Source: Chloroflexota bacterium
GTDB taxonomy: Bacteria > Chloroflexota > Dehalococcoidia > Lucifugimonadales > UBA3495
Assembly (NCBI GenBank): GCA_028874075.1
Contig: JAPPLU010000051.1
Coordinates: 1-64,000 of the forward strand
Direction of reading: 5' to 3'
DNA length: 64,000 bases
Shown: one piece after another, positions 16,669 to 24,866 of the stretch
How positions within the stretch are numbered: position 1 is the stretch's first letter
Layout of the letters: every line of letters begins with the position of its first letter
Position numbers and translations under genes: made by a program
Notes under the pieces: generated by a model
The model's database searches: none
What the model saw: only the letters and a program-made list of their open reading frames with translations
Told to the model about the DNA's origin: nothing

Positions 16669-17218
16669 CTTCCACCGCCAGGACGCCCTGGTGGTTTCTA
16701 CTTCGTCCGCCCTGCGGGACTGGAACCAGGTTTCGGAACGGCGGGACCTGGATATCGACCTGACCGACTGCATGGACCGCGCCCCTGGCGTGGGCCTGGG
16801 ACTTTCTCTTGCCCAGCCCGAGCGCAAGGTGCTGGTGCTGGACTGCGACGCCACTCTGCGCACAGACCTGGGCGCTCTGGCCACAATCGGCGAATCATGC
16901 CCCGAAAACCTGGTCCATTTCGTATTTGACGACGCGTCTCACGTGTCCACCGACGGCATTCCCGTGGATGCGCTGGACAACGTCAACTTCGCCTCAATGG
17001 CGCAGGGCGCGGGTTACACTCGCACCTTCCAGTTCGAGAATCCCGAGGAACTTTTTATCGGACTGGAGGAAGTGATGCGGGAGACGGGCCCCGTCTTCGT
17101 GGTAGTAAAGGTGCTCCACGACCAGGACCTGCCTCCCTTCCCCGACCGCAGCATGGCGGAAGGCTGGTCGCAGGTGCGGGAGACCCTTCTGGCAGGCCAC
17201 CAGGAAAGTTCCGAATAA
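16634..17218 (+). CDS. Degenerate TPP-binding (beta-subunit-like) paralogue
   Basis: A 194-aa protein clearly related to the beta subunit at 15642: both share the layout up to LG-IALAQP/LSLAQP-RKV-VLD. At the TPP motif, however, GDGSL becomes CDATL and the closing NN becomes DD. The cofactor site therefore looks lost, while the frame and fold pattern are kept. It starts at GTG 16634 inside the preceding membrane-protein gene. It could be a regulatory or structural pseudo-subunit, or a gene early in decay. It ends the operon. Confidence 0.65.
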   Translation: MIPSTEAARAISFHRQDALVVSTSSALRDWNQVSERRDLDIDLTDCMDRAPGVGLGLSLAQPERKVLVLDCDATLRTDLGALATIGESCPENLVHFVFDDASHVSTDGIPVDALDNVNFASMAQGAGYTRTFQFENPEELFIGLEEVMRETGPVFVVVKVLHDQDLPPFPDRSMAEGWSQVRETLLAGHQESSE

Positions 17219-17371
17219 GTCCCGTTTCCCTCGATAGGGCAGGGGAACGGCGGAGCAAGCTATAGTCCGACATCTCCCTGAAGCGCAAAATCAGACCGGA
17301 TCAGCATTTGTAAGTTATTCTGCTCTTCCCCACAGCACACCGGCCAATTTGCGCTAACTTATGGAGGAGTC

Positions 17372-17746
17372 ATGGCAGCGACAACTGACTACCTGCGGAC
17401 CCTGGAAGAACTGGGCATCGACACGAGCCAATCACGGCCAAGCCAGTCCCACGCCAGCCGTATATTGAAGGGGCGGGACGGGGAGCGGTTCCCGGGTCTT
17501 TATGTTAACAGGCAGGCCGGAAGCACGTACTTCTCGGTAGATTCGGCGGTGGCCACCGTTACCGTCGACTGGAACCTCTGGCAGAGTGTGCCCGCCACCG
17601 TCGCGGTGCCCTACTTCGACCGCGACAAGCAGAACATTGTCCCCAGGCCTGGCCAGGAGCGGCAGGCGCTGAGAAGCCTGCTGGGGCTACCCCCGGAGGG
17701 TGGCTTTATGAACTTCCTGAAGGGACTGTTTGGCCGGTCTTCCTGA
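17372..17746 (+). CDS. Hypothetical protein, 124 aa
   Basis: Not recognised. A soluble protein with an N-terminal helix (YLRTLEELGID), a central beta-rich part (STYFSVDSAVATVTVDWNLW) and a C-terminal Gly/Phe-rich end (GGFMNFLKGLFGRSS). GGAGG lies 6 nt before the ATG, which supports translation. It stands alone between the TPP operon and the metal regulator. Nothing in the sequence suggests a membrane or secreted location. Confidence 0.6.
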   Translation: MAATTDYLRTLEELGIDTSQSRPSQSHASRILKGRDGERFPGLYVNRQAGSTYFSVDSAVATVTVDWNLWQSVPATVAVPYFDRDKQNIVPRPGQERQALRSLLGLPPEGGFMNFLKGLFGRSS

Positions 17747-17859
17747 CCCGGGCGACGCCGGGCTGGCGCGATGCAGGGGCGTGGCAATTAAGAATTCGCC
17801 AAGGGGCAAACAGGTCGGCTTTCACATTAAAAGCGGGTGGGACGCGGGAGCCGGGCCGA

Positions 17860-18636
17860 TTACTGGCCGGAAAGGTCCTCTTCTTTCTCCACGGGCCGGA
17901 CCAGTATCTGCTGGGCCACGTTGAAACCCATGGATACCTGGGTCCTGGGGGTGGACACGGTCATTACACCCAGGTAGGGGGTCGCTTCGGCCACGCTGAC
18001 CCGGCTCTCCGGCACAATCTGAGCCTCGTCCAGGAACTTCAGAAGGTTGCGGTCCTCTTCGGGAATGCGTTCCACCAGGTACTGGGAGTCCTTAGCTGCC
18101 GAGTCCAGGGTAATGCAATCGGGCGGCAACGGCGGAGCGCCGGCCCCGGGGATGGGACGGCCGAAGGGCGATTTCTGCGGGTGCCCGAGACGTTCCCTTA
18201 GTCTTGCCTCCAGTTCGCCGGAAATGCCGTGCTCCAGTCGGTGGGCCTCGATGTAGGCGCATTCCAGGTCCATTTCCAGTATCCGTACCACCAGCCACTC
18301 TGCCAACCGGTGTCGGCGGGCAATGTCCTCACCACCCTCAAACCCCTTGCGGGTCAGCCGGATACGCTTGTCCGTACCGATATCCACCAACCCCTGCTTC
18401 TGCATCCTGCGGGTCATTCCGGCAACCGAAGGTACCGAAGACCCTAAACCCTCTGTAGTAGGAAGTTGCTTAATGGCGTCGGTAAGCTGGGTTACCGTTG
18501 GCGTAACCGCATCCTCCCACAGGCAGTACAGGCACAGCAGGTAGTTCTCCGTCACCGCGGAGAATCTTTCCAGGCCTTCCTCTTCTACTGCAACATCAGA
18601 GCCAACCCTGGATGCGGCCCTTCTTGACCTTGGCAT
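17860..18636 (-). CDS. DtxR/MntR-type metal-dependent transcriptional regulator
   Basis: A 258-aa three-domain regulator. Residues about 25-95 form a winged HTH (TENYLLCLYCLWEDA to RMQKQGLVDI...RLTRKG). Residues about 105-150 are the dimerisation and metal-binding domain with AYIEAHRLEHGISGELEARL, supplying His/Glu ligands. The C-terminal SH3-like (FeoA-type) domain spans about 175-250. Such proteins bind Fe2+ or Mn2+ and repress metal uptake genes. ATG 18636 is chosen over a much longer upstream frame that lacks family similarity. The divergent neighbour is an iron-type ABC permease, a likely target. Confidence 0.83.
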   Translation of the reverse strand: MPRSRRAASRVGSDVAVEEEGLERFSAVTENYLLCLYCLWEDAVTPTVTQLTDAIKQLPTTEGLGSSVPSVAGMTRRMQKQGLVDIGTDKRIRLTRKGFEGGEDIARRHRLAEWLVVRILEMDLECAYIEAHRLEHGISGELEARLRERLGHPQKSPFGRPIPGAGAPPLPPDCITLDSAAKDSQYLVERIPEEDRNLLKFLDEAQIVPESRVSVAEATPYLGVMTVSTPRTQVSMGFNVAQQILVRPVEKEEDLSGQ

Positions 18637-19443
18637 AGGCAAACCTCTTCGGCTGCGGGCAAGCCTGCACAATGCAGGCAGGCAATAACGCCATTTGTTT
18701 GTACTTATGAACGGGAATGCAGGGATTATACAACGGGCAGGGAGTATTGGTAAGGCAGCGGACAATTCAATAATCAAACGTTGGCGAATGATGGGCTGGT
18801 AACCGCTTAACGGTCGGCGCCGCGCTGCCGAAGTATAGCAAAATCCTAAGTGCGAGATTCCCCTGCCACCTCCCTCTAATTCAAACAAACTCCACTTCAA
18901 AGGATGGGGTTGCGCCTTTTCTCGCTCCATTACTCCCACCAGCATTGTCCTTCACCAACTTGCCATTGAAAACAGCAAAGAGGGGCAAACAGTGGATTTG
19001 ATTCAAGACTTTTAGTATATCGTTTTATGGCCCAGACAATAAACAAATGACAATGCCGTACTAGACTCTTAAGTATAATAATAGTGTTGCCATATTTTTG
19101 AATAGTCTATATACTATTAGTATTATCTAATGTATATATTAACTTATGAGTTGCATGTCCACTAAGATCTTTTCTTTTTCAGTGTGTGTCCGCTCTTTTC
19201 TCTCTCCTCCTCCCCGGGAGTTGGGAGCGGACACGTCCCTCCATCTCCATTTCCTTCCTGGCTGGAAGTCGGTGGGAGCAGACGGGCACTAATTAGGACA
19301 GATTGGTGGAGGAAGAGTTTGACTATCTCACTTACAAACGGCCACAAGTACGGAAGTCTCCCTCCTCGAGTCCATTGTTGCAGGATGCCGGAGTTCTGCC
19401 ATAATGAGCTGGACTTCTTCAGAAAACAGGACATACCGTTTTC
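18637..19443. other. Long regulatory gap between the DtxR regulator and ABC permease
   Basis: About 800 nt with no supported gene. Positions 18990-19160 are strikingly AT-rich for this window. They hold a perfect small inverted repeat, ATAGT-6 nt-ACTAT, at 19102-19117 that could be an operator. No canonical DtxR box is visible. A long minus-strand open frame from 19162 has no ribosome site and runs into the permease gene, so it is not called. Confidence 0.45.
19102..19117. promoter_or_regulatory. Candidate operator (inverted repeat) near the metal regulator
   Basis: ATAGT CTATAT ACTAT is a 16-bp palindrome in the AT-rich part of the divergent region between the DtxR-type gene and the permease. 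Size and place fit a regulator site, but the sequence is too simple to be sure. Confidence 0.25.
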
Positions 19444-21060
19444 TTGGCTACACCGGTCTTGAATGTTATCGGACCTGCCTTGCGCCGGGTCGGGTTCGTC
19501 AGTGGTCCGCCGCCAGTGCTGTGGGTTCCTGCCCTCATTGTCAGCCTTCTCTTGCTGCTCTCGCCGGCCTACCTGGTCATCCGTTCTCTCGGGGCCGGGC
19601 AGGAGTTTTGGGAGGTGCTGCTCCGCTGGCGGGTACTGGAACTGCTGCTCCGCACACTGGTGTTGGTGGGAGCAGTAACCATTGCTTCCATTGTCATCGC
19701 CCTGCCACTGGCATGGTTGACGGTGAGATCGGACCTGCCTCTGGCCCGGGTTTGGGGGGTGGTGGTATCGCTTCCCCTGGTAATTCCCAGCTACGTGGCC
19801 GGTTTCGCCTACCTTGTCGCCCTGGGGCCCAGAGGTATGTTGCAGGGTTGGCTGGAAACCCTGACAGGATTGGAAAGGCTGCCAGACATTACCGGATTTT
19901 TTGGCGCCGCCATGACTCTGACTCTGCTGAGCTATCCCTATGTTTTGCTGACCATCCGCGCGTCGCTGCAGAGGCTGGACCCTGGACTGGAAGAAGCTTC
20001 GCGCGGCCTGGGCTACCACTGGCGGGCTACCTTCCTCCGTGTCTCGGTGCCTTTGCTGCGCCCGGCCATCGCCGCCGGAGGGCTGCTGGTGGCCTTGTAT
20101 ACACTCAGCGACTTCGGGGCCGTTTCGCTGTTAAGGTACGAGACATTTACCTATGCAATCTATATACAGTACGAATCGGCCATCAGCCGCACCCTGGGAG
20201 CGGCCTTCTCCCTTGCGCTGGTGGCCCTGGCCATAAGCTTCCTGCTAGCTGAATACCTCACCCGGGGCAAGTCACGCTACTATCGAGTAGACCAGGGCGT
20301 GCCTCGGCCGGCGCAAAAAATACCGCTGGGAAGATGGAAGTGGCCTGCCTTTGGATTTTGTTGCCTGGTAACGCTCCTTTCCATGGCGCTGCCCATAGGA
20401 GTACTGGTCTACTGGGTAGTGCGGGGTGTATCGGCTGGTGAACCGCTTTTGCTGCTTTGGAGAGCAACCGGCAACTCCCTGCTGGTTTCCGCTCTCGCCG
20501 CGTTGGTGGCGCTGGTAGCTGCCTTCCCCATTGCCACCCTGGCGGTGCGCCACCCCAGCCCGCTTAGTTCCCTCCTGGAGCGGATTACCTACGTAGGGTT
20601 CGCGCTCCCCGGTATTGCCGTGGCGTTGGGTCTGGTTTTCTTCGGGGCCAACTTTGCCACATTCCTGTACCAGGACCTGTCCCTCCTGATATTTGCCTAC
20701 CTGGTCCTGTTTCTGCCGGCAGCGATAGGCTCAATCCGTGGGTCAATAATGCAGGTTAATCCCAGGATAGAGGATGCCGCCCGCAGCCTGGGCCGGACGC
20801 CTTCCCAAGTATTCGCTTCCGTTACCCTGCCGCTAGTGCGGCCAGGGCTCTTTTCCGGCGCGGCAATAGTCTTCCTGCTTACAATGAAGGAACTACCGGC
20901 CACACTGATCCTCAGGCCCACCGGATTTCCCACGCTGGCTACGTCCATCTGGAGCGCGGCCTCCGAAGCCTTCTTTGCCCAGGCGGCAGCGCCAGCCCTG
21001 CTGCTGATTCTAGCCTCATCGGTTCCCCTGGCTTTCCTTATGATTCGGGAACGGCGTTAG
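19444..21060 (+). CDS. Iron(III)-type ABC transporter permease (FbpB-like)
   Basis: A 538-aa protein, about 12 transmembrane helices in two homologous halves, as in FbpB/SfuB/ThiP-type fused permeases. Each half has its ABC-contacting EAA loop: EASRGLGYHWRATFLRVSVP near residue 185 and DAARSLGRTPSQVFASVTLP near residue 445. No ATG is near the start; TTG 19444 gives the full first helix. The substrate-binding protein and ATPase that it needs are not adjacent, which is unusual. The divergent DtxR-type regulator supports ferric iron as the cargo, though thiamine or other anion transport cannot be excluded. Confidence 0.8.
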   Translation: MATPVLNVIGPALRRVGFVSGPPPVLWVPALIVSLLLLLSPAYLVIRSLGAGQEFWEVLLRWRVLELLLRTLVLVGAVTIASIVIALPLAWLTVRSDLPLARVWGVVVSLPLVIPSYVAGFAYLVALGPRGMLQGWLETLTGLERLPDITGFFGAAMTLTLLSYPYVLLTIRASLQRLDPGLEEASRGLGYHWRATFLRVSVPLLRPAIAAGGLLVALYTLSDFGAVSLLRYETFTYAIYIQYESAISRTLGAAFSLALVALAISFLLAEYLTRGKSRYYRVDQGVPRPAQKIPLGRWKWPAFGFCCLVTLLSMALPIGVLVYWVVRGVSAGEPLLLLWRATGNSLLVSALAALVALVAAFPIATLAVRHPSPLSSLLERITYVGFALPGIAVALGLVFFGANFATFLYQDLSLLIFAYLVLFLPAAIGSIRGSIMQVNPRIEDAARSLGRTPSQVFASVTLPLVRPGLFSGAAIVFLLTMKELPATLILRPTGFPTLATSIWSAASEAFFAQAAAPALLLILASSVPLAFLMIRERR

Positions 21061-21082
21061 CGATTTCGAACAATAGAAAAGT

Positions 21083-21117
21083 CCCCGAACAGGAGCCTGA
21101 AAGGAAACCGTTCGGGG
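21083..21117. terminator. Hairpin after the ABC permease
   Basis: CCCCGAAC and GTTCGGGG pair across a 19-nt loop in the gap between the permease (stop 21060) and the convergent LVIVD gene (stop 21179). There is only a weak U-run (AATTT), so confidence is low. Confidence 0.3.
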
Positions 21118-21178
21118 AGCAATTTCTGCCGTCGGCATTGTCTGACGGCGCCAGGCCGCCGAATAGGTCGGCCCGAGC

Positions 21179-22393
21179 CTACAAGGTAAGTTCCAGAATG
21201 TAAAGGCCGCCCTTCAACCGATCAACCACGTACATAATGCCGTTCTCGTCGACGTAGACATCGTTGATGCCGTTGGAAGGCGCGCCCTCCGGGATGTCCG
21301 GAACGAAGTAAGCCACCTCTTCCGGGCGGAAGGGATCAGTGGTGTCGTATACCCGGACACCGGCGTTGAACAGGGTGGCGAAAATAAGGTTGTCCGAGAA
21401 GAAGCAGGTGGAGCCGGGCTGGTTCTCGTACACGTTATGGGCCCCGAACCGACCGGGGCGGTTGAAGAAGTCGTCGGTATCGGGCATAGGCAGGGTGCTG
21501 ATGATAATGGGGTTAGTCTCATCCCGTATGTCCATCATCCACATCAGCTTGGGGTAGTCCTCTCCTCCCAGCCGGACTGCTTCCTGGGTTACCAGCATCA
21601 GATCGCGATTGAACAGGGGCAGCACGGTGTGGGTGAAGCCTGGGAATGGGGGAGCGTAGTTGATGTGGCTGACCATCTTCGGATTAGCCTTGTCCTCAAT
21701 GTCCAGGATAACCACGCCAGAGTCCATATACGCGCAGTAAGCCCGGTCCGGTCGCTCAGGATAAACGTTGCCATTGTGCAGCCTGTGGCCGGCGTCGAAC
21801 TGGGGATGGCGGGCTGGCATGGGATCCGCATCGCCCTCGCGGGTTCCAGGGAACCACCATCGGCCCGCTTCCTGCGGGGAAGTTGGATCAGAAACATCCA
21901 CGATCATGTAGAACTGGTCATCCTTCTGGTTACGGGGCTGGAAGTCAGCCGCGCCGGTGGAAAGATGGGCATAGTTTCCTTCGGCCCACCAGAGGCAGTG
22001 GCAGCCGCGGGAGTATTCGCCTCCCAGGTCCATAAAACCGATCTGCCTGGGCTCTTCCGGATTACTGATATTGTAGACACCCATGCCGGTTCCCGGCTGC
22101 CCAGGTTCCAGGGACTGATAGGCTACCAGCATAGTGTCGTCCACAATAGACAGCGAGTTGGAACGCAGGTGCCCATAGGCCAGTTCCGTCTGGGCCAGCA
22201 GCCTGGGGTTGGCGATGTCGGTCACGTCCACGCTGGTAATGTCCTTGGGGGCGCTTTCGTGGGCCATGTAAAGGACGCGGCGGCCGTCCTGAGTCTGGTG
22301 CAGGTGGACTCCCTCGCCAATGTTGCCGAAGCCGTTAAGGTCGTGGTGGGAGATAAGCCGCATGTTGCGGATTTCCTGCGTTTGCGTTGCCAT
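21179..22393 (-). CDS. LVIVD-repeat beta-propeller protein
   Basis: A 404-aa soluble protein made of LVIVD-type blades: repeated V-D-(V/I)-x-(D/N)-P motifs such as TSVDVTDIANPRLLAQ, MIVDVSDPTSPQEAG, VILDIEDKANPKMVSH and RVYDTTDPFRPEEVAYF. The fold is a seven- or eight-bladed propeller. It has many His and Trp residues (GCHCLWWAEGNYAHL) that could bind metal. No signal peptide is present, in contrast to many LVIVD proteins. GGAGG lies 7 nt before the ATG. Function is unknown. Confidence 0.75.
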   Translation of the reverse strand: MATQTQEIRNMRLISHHDLNGFGNIGEGVHLHQTQDGRRVLYMAHESAPKDITSVDVTDIANPRLLAQTELAYGHLRSNSLSIVDDTMLVAYQSLEPGQPGTGMGVYNISNPEEPRQIGFMDLGGEYSRGCHCLWWAEGNYAHLSTGAADFQPRNQKDDQFYMIVDVSDPTSPQEAGRWWFPGTREGDADPMPARHPQFDAGHRLHNGNVYPERPDRAYCAYMDSGVVILDIEDKANPKMVSHINYAPPFPGFTHTVLPLFNRDLMLVTQEAVRLGGEDYPKLMWMMDIRDETNPIIISTLPMPDTDDFFNRPGRFGAHNVYENQPGSTCFFSDNLIFATLFNAGVRVYDTTDPFRPEEVAYFVPDIPEGAPSNGINDVYVDENGIMYVVDRLKGGLYILELTL

Positions 22394-22517
22394 ATTTCCT
22401 CCAAAGTCGTCGATTCGCAGAAGGGAGCGAAAGAGTGTGAAGTTCGCCTCGAGCGTAGCGCAGTTCCCTTGAAGCGCGTACCTTTCCCTTCGTCCGTGGA
22501 TAATACCACAGGTAAGA

Positions 22518-22550
22518 GAAAACGGCCCCCCGAAATGAATCCGGGGGGCC
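22518..22550 (-). terminator. Terminator of the solute-binding protein gene
   Basis: GGCCCCCCG and CGGGGGGCC form a 9-bp stem with a 9-nt loop. On the minus strand the stem is followed by GTTTTCTC. It is about 50 nt past the stop at 22603. Confidence 0.65.
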
Positions 22551-22602
22551 AGGGTTGCTCGGATTGAGCCCTAAGTGTCAGGGCTCGAGTGCCTTTCGGC
22601 GC

Positions 22603-24480
22603 TTACTGCGCGGCGCGCAGCAGATTCCAGTGGCTGGTCTTCGAGCCGGCCGTGCCGGGGAAGGTCCAGCTCTCAACCACCTCAGGATTATACATGACTG
22701 TCAGGCTGAACCAGAAGAAGGGTATGTCGGCGAAGTTGTAAAACTTGTCGTCACCAACCTCCAGCAGTAGTTCATTGATCTTGTCGTAGTCCGCAGTGTC
22801 CAGAGCCTGGTAAGCCGCGTAGTTGGTCTCGATGATGTCGGAATAGTATCCCGCACCACCAACACCCTGGGCGGAAGACCAGCTGCGGAGCCGGTTTGTC
22901 AGAGAGCGCATGGTAATGACGTTGCCCCAGCCGCCCTTCTTGATGAATTCGGTGCGCTCACGGTAGTTCTTGCGGACGGTTCCCCACTCGCTATCCAGCA
23001 GGGTAACGTCAATTCCGATGGGTTCCCAGTAGTTGATCAAGGCTTCCAGCATTACTGCCGTTTCCGGCTCGTCAGCGGAGAAATAGTTGTAGGAAGTAAA
23101 CGGCATTGGGTTGTCCGGAGTAAATCCGGCCTGGGCCATTAGTTGCTTGGCAGCTTCCTGGTCATAGCCGTAGAGTTCTTCCCAGTCTGCTTCCCACTGG
23201 TCATTCCAGGTGCCGAGTACGGGGTGGTACTGGGTCAGCAGCATCAACTCGCCGTCGCCCTTAAGAACGTGATCCAGCATTTCCTGCCGGTTGATGGCCT
23301 TGTTCATAGCCTGGCGGACCAGCTTGCCGGTTTCCGGGTTGGCCCAAGGCACGTTGGGATCATAGTCATCCTGGTAGGCGCCGTAGTACTGGCCGCCCAG
23401 GAACATGGTCAGGTAGTTGGTGGGAACACCGGCGGCGGCGGGCTGCATGCCGCGGCGTCCGGCTTCCAGTTGCAATTCGCGAGACAGGGCTGCCACGTGG
23501 ATTTCACCGGTCAGCAGGGCCGCCAGCCTGGTCAGATCCTCGCGGACCCAGCGCAGTTCCACTTCCTGGAAGTCGGGGTTCTCACCACGCCAGTGGGGCT
23601 GAGGGGCCTTCTCGAACCAGATGCTCTGGCCCAGAGTTTTGCCGCCGTACATGTAGGAGCCGGTGCCGGCGGGCTGTTCGTCAAAGCCTTCAACTCCAAC
23701 TTCATCGAACTGGCGCTGGCTGAGCATCATGATTTCGCCGCCGCCAAAGCCGCGTGAAACAATAGAAGGAGTGTCCAGGGCTATGGAGGGGAAACTCACT
23801 TCAACTGTGTAATCATCCAGCGCTTCATAGGTAGTGTCTTTAAAGAAAGACACCGCAGAGACCTGAGAGTCCTCACCGAGGATGCGATCGAAGGAGGCCA
23901 CCACGTCGGCAGAGGTGAACTCTCCGTAACCGAAGTGGAAGGGAACTCCCTCTTCCAGATGGAAGGTCCAAACCCTGCCATCGGGAGTGGACTCCCAGGA
24001 CTTAGCCAAGCGGGGGATACGCTCGTTGGTCTGGGCATCCAGTCCAATCAAGGTTTCCGAATAGGGGTCGAACTGGTAGTACGAAGGGCGGCCCACGGTC
24101 CAGTGGCGGTTGGTTTCCTGAACCTCACCGAGGGCATAGATTACGCGGTCGACTTTGGCTTCCACAGCCTCAGCCATCACAGGAATGGGAGTAGGGGTGG
24201 CAATGACCGTCTTTTCAATAACGGTTTCCTTGGGTACTTCCTTGAGCACCTCTACTTCCTTGACTACCTCCACTTCGCGGACTACTTCCTTCTCCACCTC
24301 GACAGGTACTTCTACTTCTTTTACTACTTCTACTTCTTTCGGGACTTCCACCTGGACTTCCCTGACAACTTCTCTTTCGATGACTTCAGGCGCCGCAGTA
24401 CCGCAGGCCACAACAAAGGCCAGAGTAAGGATTAACGAGCTGACTAGCAGCGCCCGGGATTTGGTAAACCAGTATGCCAT
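22603..24480 (-). CDS. Family 5 ABC transporter solute-binding lipoprotein with charged linker
   Basis: A 625-aa lipoprotein of the peptide/nickel (SBP_bac_5) family. The signal peptide ends in lipobox VVAC (about residue 26). Residues about 33-95 are a strange low-complexity linker built of repeats such as EVEVVKEVEVPVEVEKEV, probably a long extended or coiled spacer from the membrane. From about residue 105 the family fold begins, with ESTPDGRVWTFHLEEGVPFHFG and later VRQAMNKAINRQEML. It binds oligopeptides or other organic solutes for an ABC importer. The permeases at 32667-34605 could be partners. A second paralogue is at 28637. The strong promoter is at 24569-24598. Confidence 0.85.
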   Translation of the reverse strand: MAYWFTKSRALLVSSLILTLAFVVACGTAAPEVIEREVVREVQVEVPKEVEVVKEVEVPVEVEKEVVREVEVVKEVEVLKEVPKETVIEKTVIATPTPIPVMAEAVEAKVDRVIYALGEVQETNRHWTVGRPSYYQFDPYSETLIGLDAQTNERIPRLAKSWESTPDGRVWTFHLEEGVPFHFGYGEFTSADVVASFDRILGEDSQVSAVSFFKDTTYEALDDYTVEVSFPSIALDTPSIVSRGFGGGEIMMLSQRQFDEVGVEGFDEQPAGTGSYMYGGKTLGQSIWFEKAPQPHWRGENPDFQEVELRWVREDLTRLAALLTGEIHVAALSRELQLEAGRRGMQPAAAGVPTNYLTMFLGGQYYGAYQDDYDPNVPWANPETGKLVRQAMNKAINRQEMLDHVLKGDGELMLLTQYHPVLGTWNDQWEADWEELYGYDQEAAKQLMAQAGFTPDNPMPFTSYNYFSADEPETAVMLEALINYWEPIGIDVTLLDSEWGTVRKNYRERTEFIKKGGWGNVITMRSLTNRLRSWSSAQGVGGAGYYSDIIETNYAAYQALDTADYDKINELLLEVGDDKFYNFADIPFFWFSLTVMYNPEVVESWTFPGTAGSKTSHWNLLRAAQ

Positions 24481-24568
24481 TTCTAAAGTTACCTCCCAAA
24501 GATCATATATGGGGTCCCAGATTCGTTATATCCCCGCCTCTGCTTGGGGATACCCGTAAATCTGGGGC

Positions 24569-24598
24569 AGTATATTCCGGTATATTCGGCAGTGTCAA
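24569..24598 (-). promoter_or_regulatory. Sigma-70 promoter of the solute-binding protein gene
   Basis: On the minus strand, TTGACA (24593-24598) and TATACT (24569-24574) are 18 nt apart, about 90 nt before the ATG at 24480. A near-perfect consensus suggests strong constitutive expression. Confidence 0.75.
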
Positions 24599-24866
24599 TA
24601 CTAATGTCACAACTCCATTAAAAACTTTAATACTATCCTTCGCTTTCAGATAATCAACCGTCCTATCTAAAGCCAAAATCGTATTTTATCGAGTTGATCA
24701 CGACTATTTACCTACGTGTTGAAATAATTTTGACCGGAATAGGACAATGGATTTTTCCAGTTGACCGCCGCCACACCGTCGCCTATAGTGCCGTTAATTA
24801 TCCTTCAAGGAGACTCTTACAGGACTGGATGAAGCGCGCAATCTGATGGAACGGCAAGGAGGACGT
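24599..24866. other. Divergent intergenic region, solute-binding protein / OsmC gene
   Basis: The rest of the gap between the minus-strand solute-binding gene and the OsmC-family gene. AT-rich from 24600 to 24750, then the + strand promoter at 24761-24789. No gene is supported; an ATG at 24846 in the OsmC frame is upstream of the better-supported start at 24867. Confidence 0.5.
24761..24789 (+). promoter_or_regulatory. Sigma-70 promoter of the OsmC selenoprotein gene
   Basis: TTGACC (24761-24766), a 17-nt spacer and TATAGT (24784-24789). Transcription would begin near 24796, giving a leader of about 70 nt. Its quality supports a functional gene rather than a decayed one downstream. Confidence 0.7.

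Noticed and set aside
19162..20019. A minus-strand 285-aa frame in the regulator-permease gap
   Set aside because: More than half of it lies over the permease gene. The rest is Gln/Ser/Pro-rich with no start signal.
22790..24480. The Val/Glu/Lys repeat DNA (24220-24385) as a possible CRISPR or tandem array
   Set aside because: The repetition is of codons within the solute-binding gene and is irregular, with no spacers.
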